Assembly (NCBI RefSeq): GCF_000612585.1
Contig: NZ_JFCA01000034.1
Span: forward strand, 1-64,000
Reading direction: 5' to 3'
DNA length: 64,000 nt
Source of the DNA: Pseudomonas sp. CHM02
Lineage (GTDB): Bacteria; Pseudomonadota; Gammaproteobacteria; Pseudomonadales; Pseudomonadaceae
Part shown: positions 35,983 to 44,782 of the stretch, one piece after another
Numbering within the stretch: position 1 is the stretch's first letter
Layout of the letters: each line of letters opens with the position of its first letter
Made by a program: the position numbers and the translations under genes
Notes under the pieces: generated by a model
Told to the model about the DNA's origin: nothing
Seen by the model: only the letters and a program-made list of their open reading frames with translations
Databases searched by the model: none

Positions 35983-37173
35983 ATGAGCGAATACTCCCTT
36001 TTCACCTCCGAGTCCGTGTCTGAAGGGCATCCGGACAAAATCGCCGACCAGATTTCTGATGCGGTGCTGGACGCCATCATTGCTGAAGACAAGTTCGCCC
36101 GTGTGGCGTGCGAGACTCTGGTGAAAACCGGTGTAGCGATCATCGCTGGCGAAGTGACCACCACGGCCTGGGTCGACCTGGAGCAGATCGTTCGTGACGT
36201 GATCACCGACATTGGCTACACCAGTTCCGACGTCGGCTTCGATGGCGCGACCTGCGGCGTGATGAACATCATCGGCAAGCAGTCCCCGGACATCAACCAA
36301 GGTGTCGACCGCGCCAAGCCTGAAGATCAAGGTGCCGGCGACCAGGGCCTGATGTTCGGCTACGCCAGCAACGAAACCGACGTACTGATGCCAGCACCGA
36401 TCACCTTCTCGCACCAACTGGTGCAGCGCCAGGCCGAAGCCCGCAAATCCGGGCAACTGCCTTGGTTGCGCCCCGACGCCAAGTCCCAGGTGACCTGCCG
36501 CTACGAAGGCGGCAAAGTCGTCGGTATCGACGCTGTCGTACTGTCGACCCAGCACAACCCGGACGTGTCCTACGCCGACCTGCGCGAAGGCGTGATGGAG
36601 CTGATCGTCAAGCACGTGCTGCCGGCCGAGCTGCTGAGCAAGGACACCCAGTTCCACATCAACCCGACTGGCCAGTTCATCATCGGTGGCCCGGTAGGTG
36701 ACTGCGGCCTGACCGGCCGCAAGATCATCGTCGACAGCTACGGCGGCATGGCCCGTCACGGCGGTGGCGCGTTCTCGGGCAAGGACCCTTCCAAGGTTGA
36801 CCGTTCGGCAGCCTACGCCGGGCGTTACGTGGCCAAGAACATCGTCGCGGCCGGCCTGGCCGAACGTTGCGAGATCCAGGTGTCCTACGCCATCGGTGTG
36901 GCCCAGCCTACGTCGATCTCGCTGAATACCTTCGGCACCGGCAAGATCAGCGATGACAAGATCGTGAAGCTCGTGCGTGAGATCTTCGACCTGCGCCCTT
37001 ACGCGATCACCACCATGCTCGACCTGCTGCACCCGATGTACCAGGAAACCGCAGCCTACGGCCACTTCGGTCGTACCCCTGCGCAGAAGACTGTCGGCGA
37101 CGACACCTTCACCACCTTCACCTGGGAAAAAACCGACCGCGCCAACGACCTGCGCACTGCCGCCGGCCTGTAA
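35983..37173 (+). CDS. metK: S-adenosylmethionine synthetase
   Basis: Makes SAM from methionine and ATP in the cytoplasm. 396 residues. The motifs MSEYSLFTSESVSEGHPDKIADQISDA, GAGDQGLMFGYA and GGGAFSGKDPSKVDRSAAY are intact. It follows the ArsR/methyltransferase gene by 19 bases, so the two are probably co-transcribed and under the regulator's control. It ends before a strong terminator at 37189. Confidence 0.97.
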   Translation: MSEYSLFTSESVSEGHPDKIADQISDAVLDAIIAEDKFARVACETLVKTGVAIIAGEVTTTAWVDLEQIVRDVITDIGYTSSDVGFDGATCGVMNIIGKQSPDINQGVDRAKPEDQGAGDQGLMFGYASNETDVLMPAPITFSHQLVQRQAEARKSGQLPWLRPDAKSQVTCRYEGGKVVGIDAVVLSTQHNPDVSYADLREGVMELIVKHVLPAELLSKDTQFHINPTGQFIIGGPVGDCGLTGRKIIVDSYGGMARHGGGAFSGKDPSKVDRSAAYAGRYVAKNIVAAGLAERCEIQVSYAIGVAQPTSISLNTFGTGKISDDKIVKLVREIFDLRPYAITTMLDLLHPMYQETAAYGHFGRTPAQKTVGDDTFTTFTWEKTDRANDLRTAAGL

Positions 37174-37188
37174 TCGCGCTTGGTACTC

Positions 37189-37227
37189 AAAAGCCCCGCC
37201 GGGTTCGCCCGGCGGGGCTTTTTTATT
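37189..37227 (+). terminator. Rho-independent terminator of metK
   Basis: AAAAGCCCCGCCGGG, a short loop, CCCGGCGGGGC and a TTTTTT tract. The stem is long and GC-rich. Confidence 0.92.
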
Positions 37228-37394
37228 GCGCGCGAATGGCGCGACGAGCTTCACGCTTTTTGGATCCAAAGCTTGCAGGCGCAATGATGGCCCTCTAGAA
37301 TCCGCGCCCTCTCGGGCCCTTCACCTAATTTGGATATTGCCCTGCGCCAGCCCGGGATTCACATGCGCGCAGGCAATCGAACATTGAGGTTTTC

Positions 37395-37745
37395 ATGCGC
37401 ATTTCCACGCTCGCCCCTGCCGCCCTTCTGCTCAGCCTGTTCGCCCTGCCGGCCCACTCTGCCGACTTGAGCGCACTGAGTGGCGCCCTGAGCGCCCAAC
37501 TGGGTGGCGGCAATTCCGGCGACTGCCAGAAACAAGCCAACGATCTGCAAGCCAAGATCGATGCTGCCGAAGCCCAGAAGGACACCTTGAAAGTGAAGGC
37601 CTTCAAAGCAGCGCAGGACCAGATCAACAAAGGTTGCAACAAACTCTCCGAGGCCCAGGCCAAAGCCGACGCCAAGCAGCAAACCCAAGAGGCCAAGGCC
37701 GATAAGCCTGACGCAGTCAAAGCCCTGGGCGGCCTGTTCAAGTAA
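37395..37745 (+). CDS. Small secreted coiled protein of unknown function
   Basis: 116 residues with a signal peptide (MRISTLAPAALLLSLFALPAHSA). The mature protein has two cysteines (CQKQ, GCNK) and is rich in Ala, Lys and Gln in a helical, probably coiled segment (ANDQLQAK-like repeats to QEAKADK), ending KALGGLFK. It resembles in style the YqjC-like protein at 39548 but is not the same family. A terminator follows immediately. No function can be assigned. Confidence 0.72.
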   Translation: MRISTLAPAALLLSLFALPAHSADLSALSGALSAQLGGGNSGDCQKQANDLQAKIDAAEAQKDTLKVKAFKAAQDQINKGCNKLSEAQAKADAKQQTQEAKADKPDAVKALGGLFK

Positions 37746-37760
37746 ATAGAAACACCCAGT

Positions 37761-37789
37761 AAAAAGCCCCGCCCTGCCGGGGCTTTTTT
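37761..37789 (+). terminator. Rho-independent terminator
   Basis: AAAAAGCCCCGCCCTGCCGG and GGC followed by TTTTTTG, directly after the small secreted protein gene. Confidence 0.88.
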
Positions 37790-37840
37790 GTGGCCGCGTG
37801 GATCATTTAGGCTGGGCGCCCTTTCCGAGCAAGGATGCTC

Positions 37841-39505
37841 ATGATGCGTTTACTGCTTGCCCTTCTACTCATCGTCTTACCCTCCTGGATACGGGCCGAA
37901 GGCTGCCCGGATGAAGCCCGTTCACAGGTCGGCACTCTCGCCGAACAGATTCGCCAGTGGGATGACCGTTACCACCGCCTCGGCCAATCTCCCGTCAGCG
38001 ATGAACTCTATGACCAGGCGCGCCAGCGCTTGACCCATTGGCGCCAGTGCTTCCCCGAACCCGCTGCAGCGCCCGGCAATCCACTGGCAAGTTCGCGCGG
38101 AACCCTGCTTCATCCCGTCGCCCACACTGGCCTGGAAAAACTGCTGGATGAGCAGGCCGTCGGCGCCTGGATGGGCACACGCCAGGATGTCTGGATTCAA
38201 CCCAAGGTGGATGGTGTTGCGGTGACCCTGGTGTATCGCCAGGGGCACCTGAGCCAGGTCATCAGCCGAGGTGATGGAGCCGCGGGACACGACTGGTCGG
38301 CTTCTGCGCGCAAGATTCCCGGTATTGTCCAGCAACTGCCCGACCCCATCGACCTGGTGCTGCAAGGCGAACTCTACTGGCGCCTCGATGACCACGTGCA
38401 GTCCGCAAGCGGAGGGCTCAATGCTCGCAGCAAGGTGGCCGGGCTGATGAACCGCAAGCAATTGAGCGACACCGACGCCGCCGGCATTGGCCTGTTCGTC
38501 TGGGCCTGGCCGGAAGGGCCGGCAGGGTTTACCGAACGCCTGGCCGCACTGGCGCGCTGGGGCTTCACCGATAGCCGACGCTACAGCCAGCCCATCCAAA
38601 ACATCAGCGAGGCCGCACATTGGCGCACCTATTGGTACAACCATCCACTGCCGTTCGCCAGCGATGGCGTGGTGTTGCATCAGGCGCAGCGCGCGCCCGC
38701 CGAGCGGTGGCAGGTCAGCGCACCCTATTGGGCCGTTGCCTGGAAGTACCCGGCCGCCAAGGCCTTGGCGCTGGTGCGCAACGTGCAATTCAAGATCGGC
38801 CGCACCGGGCGCATCACGCCCATGCTGGAGCTGGAACCGGTGCGGTTGGATGACCGCCTGATCAGCCGCGTGAGCGCCGGTTCATTGAAGCGTTGGCAAA
38901 CGCTGGATATCCGCCCTGGCGACCAGGTGTCCATCAGCCTGGCGGGCCAGGTGATCCCCCGGTTGGACGAGGTCATCCTGCGCAGCACCAGCAGGGCGGA
39001 CCTGCCAGTGCCCAACCCTGGAAAATTCCACGCCTTGAGCTGCTGGCAGCTGGACCCCGGTTGCGAGGAGCAGTTGCTGGCACGCCTTACCTGGCTGAGC
39101 GGCAACCAGGGCCTCGCCTTGCCACACATGGGCCGCGAGACGTGGAACGTATTGATCCAGGCCGGTCTAATCGCAGGCTTTCTCGATTGGTTGACCCTGG
39201 ATGCGGCAGAGCTTGCTAACATTGATGGCTTCGGTGAACGCAGCCGTGCGCGCGTGTTGGAAAGTCTTCACAGCGCGCGACAACGGCCCTTTGCACAATG
39301 GCTCAAAGCCTTAGGTGTACCGCCTGCGGCACGTAACAACCTGGAAGGCGACTGGCAGACGCTGGTCGCCAGAGACACCCAGGCCTGGCTGGCCATCGAT
39401 GGCATCGGCCCGGGCCGCGCAGCGCAACTGAGCGCTTTTTTTCGCGACCCGCACGTACAGGCCCTGGCTGAAACATTACGCGTGGCGGGGATAGACGGGT
39501 TTTGA
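37841..39505 (+). CDS. ligB: NAD-dependent DNA ligase LigB
   Basis: 554 residues (start MMRLLLALL at 37841, AAGGA at 37831-37835). The adenylation lysine is Lys122 in PKVDGVAV. An OB-fold region and helix-hairpin-helix motifs follow (LANIDGFGERSRARVLES and LAIDGIGPGRAAQLSAFF). The zinc finger and BRCT of LigA are missing, as is normal for LigB. The N-terminus is a clean hydrophobic signal-like segment followed by Cys-containing AEGCPDEAR; E. coli LigB has a similar one. Its cellular location is therefore unclear for a DNA ligase. Confidence 0.92.
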   Translation: MMRLLLALLLIVLPSWIRAEGCPDEARSQVGTLAEQIRQWDDRYHRLGQSPVSDELYDQARQRLTHWRQCFPEPAAAPGNPLASSRGTLLHPVAHTGLEKLLDEQAVGAWMGTRQDVWIQPKVDGVAVTLVYRQGHLSQVISRGDGAAGHDWSASARKIPGIVQQLPDPIDLVLQGELYWRLDDHVQSASGGLNARSKVAGLMNRKQLSDTDAAGIGLFVWAWPEGPAGFTERLAALARWGFTDSRRYSQPIQNISEAAHWRTYWYNHPLPFASDGVVLHQAQRAPAERWQVSAPYWAVAWKYPAAKALALVRNVQFKIGRTGRITPMLELEPVRLDDRLISRVSAGSLKRWQTLDIRPGDQVSISLAGQVIPRLDEVILRSTSRADLPVPNPGKFHALSCWQLDPGCEEQLLARLTWLSGNQGLALPHMGRETWNVLIQAGLIAGFLDWLTLDAAELANIDGFGERSRARVLESLHSARQRPFAQWLKALGVPPAARNNLEGDWQTLVARDTQAWLAIDGIGPGRAAQLSAFFRDPHVQALAETLRVAGIDGF

Positions 39506-39547
39506 GCCCGATATCCGCGCCATCAGATTGCGATTTTGGAGCCCCAC

Positions 39548-39943
39548 ATGAAATTTCTAGCCCCCTTTGCCTTGCTGACCGTCGCAAGCTTCATGACCAC
39601 GCCGCTACTGGCCGCCGAAGAAGCGCCTCAGCTCACCGGCTGCGCCGCCAAGCGCCAAGCCATCAGCACCCAGATCGAACAGGCCAAGGCCCATGGCAAC
39701 AGTGCACAACAAGCCGGCCTGGAAAAAGCCCTGAGCGAAGTCACCGCCAATTGCACCGACGCCTCCCTGAAGAAAGAGCGGGAAAACAAGGTGCTCGACG
39801 CCAAGCATGAAGTCAGCCGCCGTCAGGCCGACCTCGACAAGGCCATGAAAAAAGGCGACGCGGACAAGATCAACAAGCGCAAGGACAAGCTCGCCGAGTC
39901 CCGCAAGGAACTGCAGGATGCCGTGGAAGAACTCGACCAGTAA
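39548..39943 (+). CDS. YqjC-like periplasmic protein (DUF1090)
   Basis: 131 residues with a signal peptide (MKFLAPFALLTVASFMTTPLLAAEE). DUF1090 features are present: LTGCAAKRQAISTQIEQAKAHGNSAQQAGLEKALSEV, a second cysteine (NCTDASL), and a long charged coiled segment to the C-terminus. GGAG lies upstream of ATG 39548. Function unknown. It lies 42 bases after ligB. Confidence 0.85.
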   Translation: MKFLAPFALLTVASFMTTPLLAAEEAPQLTGCAAKRQAISTQIEQAKAHGNSAQQAGLEKALSEVTANCTDASLKKERENKVLDAKHEVSRRQADLDKAMKKGDADKINKRKDKLAESRKELQDAVEELDQ

Positions 39944-39949
39944 AACCGG

Positions 39950-40399
39950 TCAGTGGTCCCGGAACTGTTTATGGCAGGCGCTGCAGGCATCTTCGACTTT
40001 CTGCACCGCAGGCCCCAGGTTGCTCGCCTTGTAAGGCTGCACCTGGCTGGCGGTCACCAATTCACCGGTGGCCGCTTCAAGGTTGCGGGCCAACTGCTGG
40101 AATTGCGCCTGCTTCTGCCAGACATCGTCCTTGGCGCTGGTGTGATCCTCTTCACGCACGCTCGGGAAATGTTTCCACGGTTCATGGGACAACGCATCCA
40201 GCTTGACTGCGCCTTCGGCGAATTTTGCGCCGTCGAACGCAATGCGCCCACGCAGCATGCCGCCCAGGTCTTCGCCGGTCTTGAGCATCTGTTTGAAGAT
40301 TGCCTTGCGCTGGCCCAGTGGCGAATTCGGATCAACGCCGCCACAGGCGGACAGGGTCAGGCAGGCCAGCAGTACAACGGTCAGTCGTTTGAAAGTCAT
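39950..40399 (-). CDS. Cytochrome c'-type lipoprotein (class II haem protein)
   Basis: 149 residues. The signal sequence ends in a lipobox (LTLSACGG). The single haem motif CSACH lies at the C-terminus (EDACSACHKQFRDH), the class II position, and the body is a four-helix-like sequence. Periplasmic electron transfer or gas binding is possible. It starts at ATG 40399 and converges on the DUF1090 gene with only six bases between. Confidence 0.86.
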   Translation of the reverse strand: MTFKRLTVVLLACLTLSACGGVDPNSPLGQRKAIFKQMLKTGEDLGGMLRGRIAFDGAKFAEGAVKLDALSHEPWKHFPSVREEDHTSAKDDVWQKQAQFQQLARNLEAATGELVTASQVQPYKASNLGPAVQKVEDACSACHKQFRDH

Positions 40400-40528
40400 G
40401 GTGGCTTCGAGGTCACGGGAAACGGCGGCCAGTATCCCCGCCCCGCCCGCAAAGACCAATAGCCCTATTATTAATAAGGGTTGCCCAACAGCGCTGCGAC
40501 GCGGGCAATCGCTTCAGGAAGTGTGTGT

Positions 40529-41713
40529 ATGAATGTCAGCTTGAACCCCTGGAGCCGCCGCCTGGCGTGGGCTCTGCCGATGATCGCGCTGCTGGCCGGC
40601 TGCGACGCGGGCAAGGAAACAGCCAAAGATGAAACTTCCAAACCCCACGCCGTCGCCACCTATGTGAGTGCGCCATGGGAAGCCTTGCCGGCGGTGTCCG
40701 ACAGCGACCTGCTGGCGGGTTTTGAGTCCTGGCGCAGCGCCTGCCAGCGCCTCAAGGCCGACCCGGTGTGGGGCGCGACCTGTGCGGCAGCCGCCACGGT
40801 GCCGAGCAATGCCGGGGCGGTGCGTGGGTTTCTCAAAGAACGCCTGGACGTGTTCGGCCTGCGTTCGGCTGACAACACCCCGAACGGCTTGATCACCGGC
40901 TACTACGAACCGGTCTACCCCGGCAGCCTGACCAAGACCGCCACCGCCAATGTGCCGGTGTATGGCGTGCCGGATGACCTGATCATCGTCAACCTGGAAA
41001 GCATCTACCCCGAGCTCAAGGGCAAACGCCTGCGTGGTCGCCTGGAAGGTCGCGTGCTCAAGCCCTACGACGATGCCAGCGCCATCAACGGCCAGGGCTC
41101 CACGGCCAAACCGATTGCCTGGCTGACCAACCCGATGGACCTGCAATTCCTGCAGATCCAGGGCTCGGGCCGCATTCAACTGGCCGGTGGGCGTCAACTG
41201 CGCGTCGGTTATGGCGACCAGAACGGCTACCCCTATCGCCCGATCGGGCGCTGGCTGGTTGAGCAAGGCGAGTTGAAGAAAGAAGACGTGACCATGGGCG
41301 CCATCAGCGCCTGGGCCAAGGCGCATCCGCAGCGTATTCCGGAACTGCTGGCGAGCAACCCCAGCTATGTGTTCTTCAGCGCTCGGCCTGACAGCAACGA
41401 AGGTCCGCGCGGCTCATTGAACGTACCGCTGACCGCAGGCTACAGCGTCGCGGTGGATCGCAAGGTGATTCCGTTGGGCAGTCTGTTATGGCTCTCGACC
41501 ACCAAGCCGGATGGTTCGCCAATCGCACGGCCCGTCGCGGCGCAGGACACCGGTGGCGCGATCACGGGTGAAGTGCGTGCGGACCTGTTCTGGGGCACTG
41601 GTGAGGCAGCGGGAGAATTGGCGGGCAACATGAAACAGCAGGGGCAGATATGGATGTTGTGGCCCAAGGGCGCAGCATTGCCGCAGGTGCCGGAGGCACC
41701 AGCCGGGACCTGA
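40529..41713 (+). CDS. mltA: Membrane-bound lytic murein transglycosylase A
   Basis: Cleaves peptidoglycan glycan strands to 1,6-anhydro products. 394 residues with a lipoprotein signal (LLAGCDAG). MltA domain features: LITGYYEPVYPGS, LQIQGSGRIQLAGGRQLRVGY, and the 3D-domain VAAQDTGGAITGEVRADLFWG that contains the catalytic aspartate. ATG 40529 follows CAGGAAG. It acts at the outer membrane. Confidence 0.93.
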   Translation: MNVSLNPWSRRLAWALPMIALLAGCDAGKETAKDETSKPHAVATYVSAPWEALPAVSDSDLLAGFESWRSACQRLKADPVWGATCAAAATVPSNAGAVRGFLKERLDVFGLRSADNTPNGLITGYYEPVYPGSLTKTATANVPVYGVPDDLIIVNLESIYPELKGKRLRGRLEGRVLKPYDDASAINGQGSTAKPIAWLTNPMDLQFLQIQGSGRIQLAGGRQLRVGYGDQNGYPYRPIGRWLVEQGELKKEDVTMGAISAWAKAHPQRIPELLASNPSYVFFSARPDSNEGPRGSLNVPLTAGYSVAVDRKVIPLGSLLWLSTTKPDGSPIARPVAAQDTGGAITGEVRADLFWGTGEAAGELAGNMKQQGQIWMLWPKGAALPQVPEAPAGT

Positions 41714-41768
41714 ACACGGTCTGCCCAACTTGGTTCAGCGGGGTGAGCAGGCTAGCTAGTGGGCAGGC

Positions 41769-41965
41769 TCGTTGTGGCGAGCGGGGCTGTTGTGGTGAGC
41801 GGGCTTGCCCCACGTTGGGCTGCGCAGCAGCCCTCATCAGCCTCACCACATTTCTTCAGGCACACCGAGGTGTAGGGTTCTGGGGCGGCTTCGCCACCCA
41901 ACGCGGGGCAAGCCCGCTCACCACAACAGCCCCGCTCACCACAACAAGCCCGCTCCCACAGGGGA
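41769..41965. repeat. Family-2 repeat, expanded copy with tandem partial units
   Basis: The element contains a full left arm (GTGGTGAGCGGGCTTGCCCC), the GGGCTGCGCAGCAGCCC hairpin, a unique centre, and a right arm (GCGGGGCAAGCCCGCTCACCAC). Truncated units flank it on both sides (GTTGTGGCGAGCGGGGCTG and CCCGCTCACCACAACAAGCC), suggesting stepwise growth by copying of end pieces. Confidence 0.75.
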
Positions 41966-41979
41966 TCTTCATCAACCCG

Positions 41980-42366
41980 TCAGATCGAGACGAAGAAGAA
42001 ACTCGCAATCAACGCCATCCCTACGAACCACACCAGCGAACGCAGCATCGCCCAATCCGCCAGGTAGCAGATGATGTACAGCAGGCGGCTGGTGATAAAC
42101 AGCACGGCCAGCACATTGATGGTCACCAATTCGGCCGTACCGGCCAGGTGCGCGATAATCACGGCCGCTGCAAATGCCGGCGTGACTTCAAAGCTGTTGA
42201 GTTGCGCGCTGTGGGCGCGCTTGGCGAACCCTTCAAGGGAGTCCAGGAAAGCGCGCGGGTCGTGGTTTTGCCGCGGGCCGAACTTGCCACCGCTGAACTT
42301 GGCCACACCCGTGCACAGGTAAGGCAGGAAAATTGCGATCAACACACACCAGAAGGCCACCGTCAT
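41980..42366 (-). CDS. MAPEG-family membrane protein
   Basis: 128 residues with four hydrophobic segments. The MAPEG core is seen in GKFGPRQNHDPRAFLDSLEGFAKRAHSAQLNSFEVTPAFAAAVIIAHL, including the conserved asparagine/glutamate region used for glutathione binding in the family. The enzymatic role in bacteria is unproven. ATG 42366 was preferred to a GTG one codon upstream; AAGGAA lies 10 bases ahead. Confidence 0.85.
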   Translation of the reverse strand: MTVAFWCVLIAIFLPYLCTGVAKFSGGKFGPRQNHDPRAFLDSLEGFAKRAHSAQLNSFEVTPAFAAAVIIAHLAGTAELVTINVLAVLFITSRLLYIICYLADWAMLRSLVWFVGMALIASFFFVSI

Positions 42367-42570
42367 CACTGATTCCTTTTTTAGTTTACTTTTTAGTTTG
42401 CAACGGAAATTAGAGTTTTAGCACTAAACATGAAAAGCCGCACTCACCGCTATGAGCCGCCAGACCTGCAAAGGTTCTATCGGTGATTTGCCCCCAGCCC
42501 TGCAACATCATGCCGCTGTTGCGGTCCATGCCTCATTGACGCTCTTCCACCCAACTTCCAAGGACCCCGG

Positions 42571-43830
42571 ATGCTTGAACTTGTCGCCGCTTTCATTTGC
42601 CTCACCACCCTGCTCACCTACGTGAACTTCCGCTTTATCGGCCTGCCGCCCACCATCGGTGTGATGGTCACGGCCCTGATGTTTTCCTTGATCCTGCAAG
42701 GCTTGAGCGTTCTCGGCTACCCGGGCCTGGAGGAACGCATCCAGCAACTGATCGGCCAGATCGACTTCGGCGATTTGCTGATGAACTGGATGCTCTCGTT
42801 CCTGCTGTTCGCCGGCGCCTTGCACGTGAACCTCAACGACCTGCGCAGCTACCGCTGGCCCATCGGCCTGCTGGCGACCTTCGGCGTATTGATCGCGACC
42901 GTGGTGATCGGCAGCCTGGCGTACTACATCTTTGCCCTGTTTGGCTGGCACGTGAGCTTCCTCTACTGCCTGCTGTTCGGCGCGCTGATTTCCCCCACCG
43001 ATCCGATTGCGGTGCTGGGCGTGCTGCGTACCGCCAACGCCTCCAAGCCATTGAAGACCACTATCGTCGGCGAGTCGCTGTTCAATGACGGCACGGCCGT
43101 GGTGGTGTTTACCGTATTGCTGGGTATCGCACAGCTGGGCGAGACGCCGACCGTGGGCGCTACCGCCATGCTGTTTGCCCATGAGGCGATCGGCGGCGTG
43201 GTGTTCGGCGGCCTGATCGGCTACCTGGTGTACCTGATGATCAAGAGCATCGAGCAGCACCAGATCGAAGTGATGCTGACCCTCGCCCTGGTGATCGGCG
43301 GCTCGGCGATGGCCACCGAGCTGCACGTCTCGGCACCGATTGCGATGGTGGTCGCCGGCCTGATCATCGGCAACCTGGGGCGCAAGCTGGCGATGAACGA
43401 CATGACCCGTCGCTATCTGGACGGCTTCTGGGAATTGCTCGACGACATGCTCAACGCCCTGCTGTTTGCGCTGATCGGCATGGAGCTGCTGCTGTTGCCG
43501 TTCAACTGGCTGCACGTGTTCGCCGCCAGCCTGCTGGCCGTGGCGATCCTGCTGTCGCGCCTGCTGACGGTAGCCCCGGCCATTCTGTTGTTGCGGCGTT
43601 GGCGCAGCGTGCCACGCGGCACCATCCGCATCCTCACCTGGGGTGGCTTGCGTGGTGGGGTTTCCGTGGCACTGGCATTGGCCCTGCCGCTGGGCCCGGA
43701 GCGCGACCTGCTGCTGAGCATCACCTACATCGTGGTGTTGTCGTCGATCCTGTTGCAGGGGTTGAGCATCGGCAAGCTGGTCAAACGCGTGACTCGGGAC
43801 GAGCCCCAGGCCGCGCCTGACGCTCACTGA
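42571..43830 (+). CDS. Na+/H+ antiporter, CPA1 (NhaP) type
   Basis: 419 residues with about 12 hydrophobic segments. The CPA1 ion-binding stretch is seen in LFGALISPTDPIAVLGVL and ESLFNDGTAVVVF, and the later conserved arginine region in RILTWGGLRGGVSVALALALP. It exchanges sodium (or potassium) for protons at the inner membrane. AAGGA precedes ATG 42571. Its 3' end overlaps the convergent FocA/NirC gene by seven bases. Confidence 0.9.
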   Translation: MLELVAAFICLTTLLTYVNFRFIGLPPTIGVMVTALMFSLILQGLSVLGYPGLEERIQQLIGQIDFGDLLMNWMLSFLLFAGALHVNLNDLRSYRWPIGLLATFGVLIATVVIGSLAYYIFALFGWHVSFLYCLLFGALISPTDPIAVLGVLRTANASKPLKTTIVGESLFNDGTAVVVFTVLLGIAQLGETPTVGATAMLFAHEAIGGVVFGGLIGYLVYLMIKSIEQHQIEVMLTLALVIGGSAMATELHVSAPIAMVVAGLIIGNLGRKLAMNDMTRRYLDGFWELLDDMLNALLFALIGMELLLLPFNWLHVFAASLLAVAILLSRLLTVAPAILLLRRWRSVPRGTIRILTWGGLRGGVSVALALALPLGPERDLLLSITYIVVLSSILLQGLSIGKLVKRVTRDEPQAAPDAH

Positions 43831-44711
43831 TCCTTGTCGATCTGCTGCGGATGCCTCGGGTCCGCAGCTTTCTTGCCCGGCAGGCTGCCTTCGCTGCGAA
43901 TCTGCGCGTGGCTGATCAGCGCGAAGATAAAGCTGCCGCCAATGATGTTGCCCGCCAGCGTCGGCCCGGCGAACACCAGCCAGAAATCCTTCCACGGCAA
44001 CTCGCCGGCAAACACCAGGTACGACACCTCGGCCGAGCCGACGACGATATGGGTGAAATCGCCCAGGGCCATCAGGTAGGTGATCAGGATAATGATCCAC
44101 ATCTTGGCGCTTTCCATGGAGGGAATCATCCACACCATGGTGGCGATCATCCAGCCGGAGACAATGCCCTTGGCGAACATCTGGCCGGTGTCGTTCTCCA
44201 TGATCTTGCGGCCGATTTCGAGGAAGGCCAGGTCGGTCTTGGTATCGAAGATCGGCAAGTGCAACATCACGTATGCCACCAGCAAGGTGCCGCACAGGTT
44301 GCCCACCAGCACCACTGTCCATAGACGCAACAGTCGCCCGGCATTGCCCAGGGTCGGTTTGCTCATCACCGGCAGCACGGCAGTCAGGGTGTTTTCGGTG
44401 AACAGTTGCTGGCGCGCAAGGATCACCGCCAGGAAGCCCGCGCAATAACCGAAGCTGGCGATCACCTTGAAGGCTTCGCCATTCGGCAGACGGGAGTTGA
44501 GCAACCCCATCGCCATCAGCGACAGCCCCATGGTCAGCCCGGCGGCCAGCGCCGACCACCACAAGGCGGCGACACTGCGCTCCAGCTCCTGATCGCCCTG
44601 GGTGCGGATGATTTCATGCAGCACGGCTGCGCGCGGCGGCTGGCTCTTGTCGACGTCCTGCTGCTCTTCCTGGGATAGATTGGGGGTTTTGCCTGCTTCG
44701 TCGGTGGCCAT
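43824..44711 (-). CDS. Formate/nitrite channel family protein (FocA/NirC)
   Basis: 295 residues. A charged N-terminal tail (residues 1-55) precedes six hydrophobic segments. FNT features include GLLNSRLPNGEAFKVIASFGYCAGFLAVILARQQLFTENTL and the later GDFTHIVVGSAEVSYLVFAG (half-helix with the central histidine). It moves small monovalent anions such as formate or nitrite. The long tail places it in the YfdC-like subgroup, in which the substrate is uncertain. ATG 44711; an alternative ATG lies at 44717. Confidence 0.86.
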   Translation of the reverse strand: MATDEAGKTPNLSQEEQQDVDKSQPPRAAVLHEIIRTQGDQELERSVAALWWSALAAGLTMGLSLMAMGLLNSRLPNGEAFKVIASFGYCAGFLAVILARQQLFTENTLTAVLPVMSKPTLGNAGRLLRLWTVVLVGNLCGTLLVAYVMLHLPIFDTKTDLAFLEIGRKIMENDTGQMFAKGIVSGWMIATMVWMIPSMESAKMWIIILITYLMALGDFTHIVVGSAEVSYLVFAGELPWKDFWLVFAGPTLAGNIIGGSFIFALISHAQIRSEGSLPGKKAADPRHPQQIDKDQ

Positions 44712-44782
44712 GATCATCCAGAGTCCAAGGGGTGCCTGTAGCTACGACACGCCGCCACAGTGGCTGTTCAGTGGCCAGCCAA

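Noticed and set aside
39506..39547. A terminator between ligB and the DUF1090 gene
   Set aside because: No GC-rich stem followed by a T-tract is present in the 42 bases; the genes are probably transcribed together.
41769..41965. A CRISPR array suggested by repeated CCCGCTCACCACAA units
   Set aside because: Units are irregularly spaced, change orientation and flank hairpins. No cas gene or constant spacer length is present.
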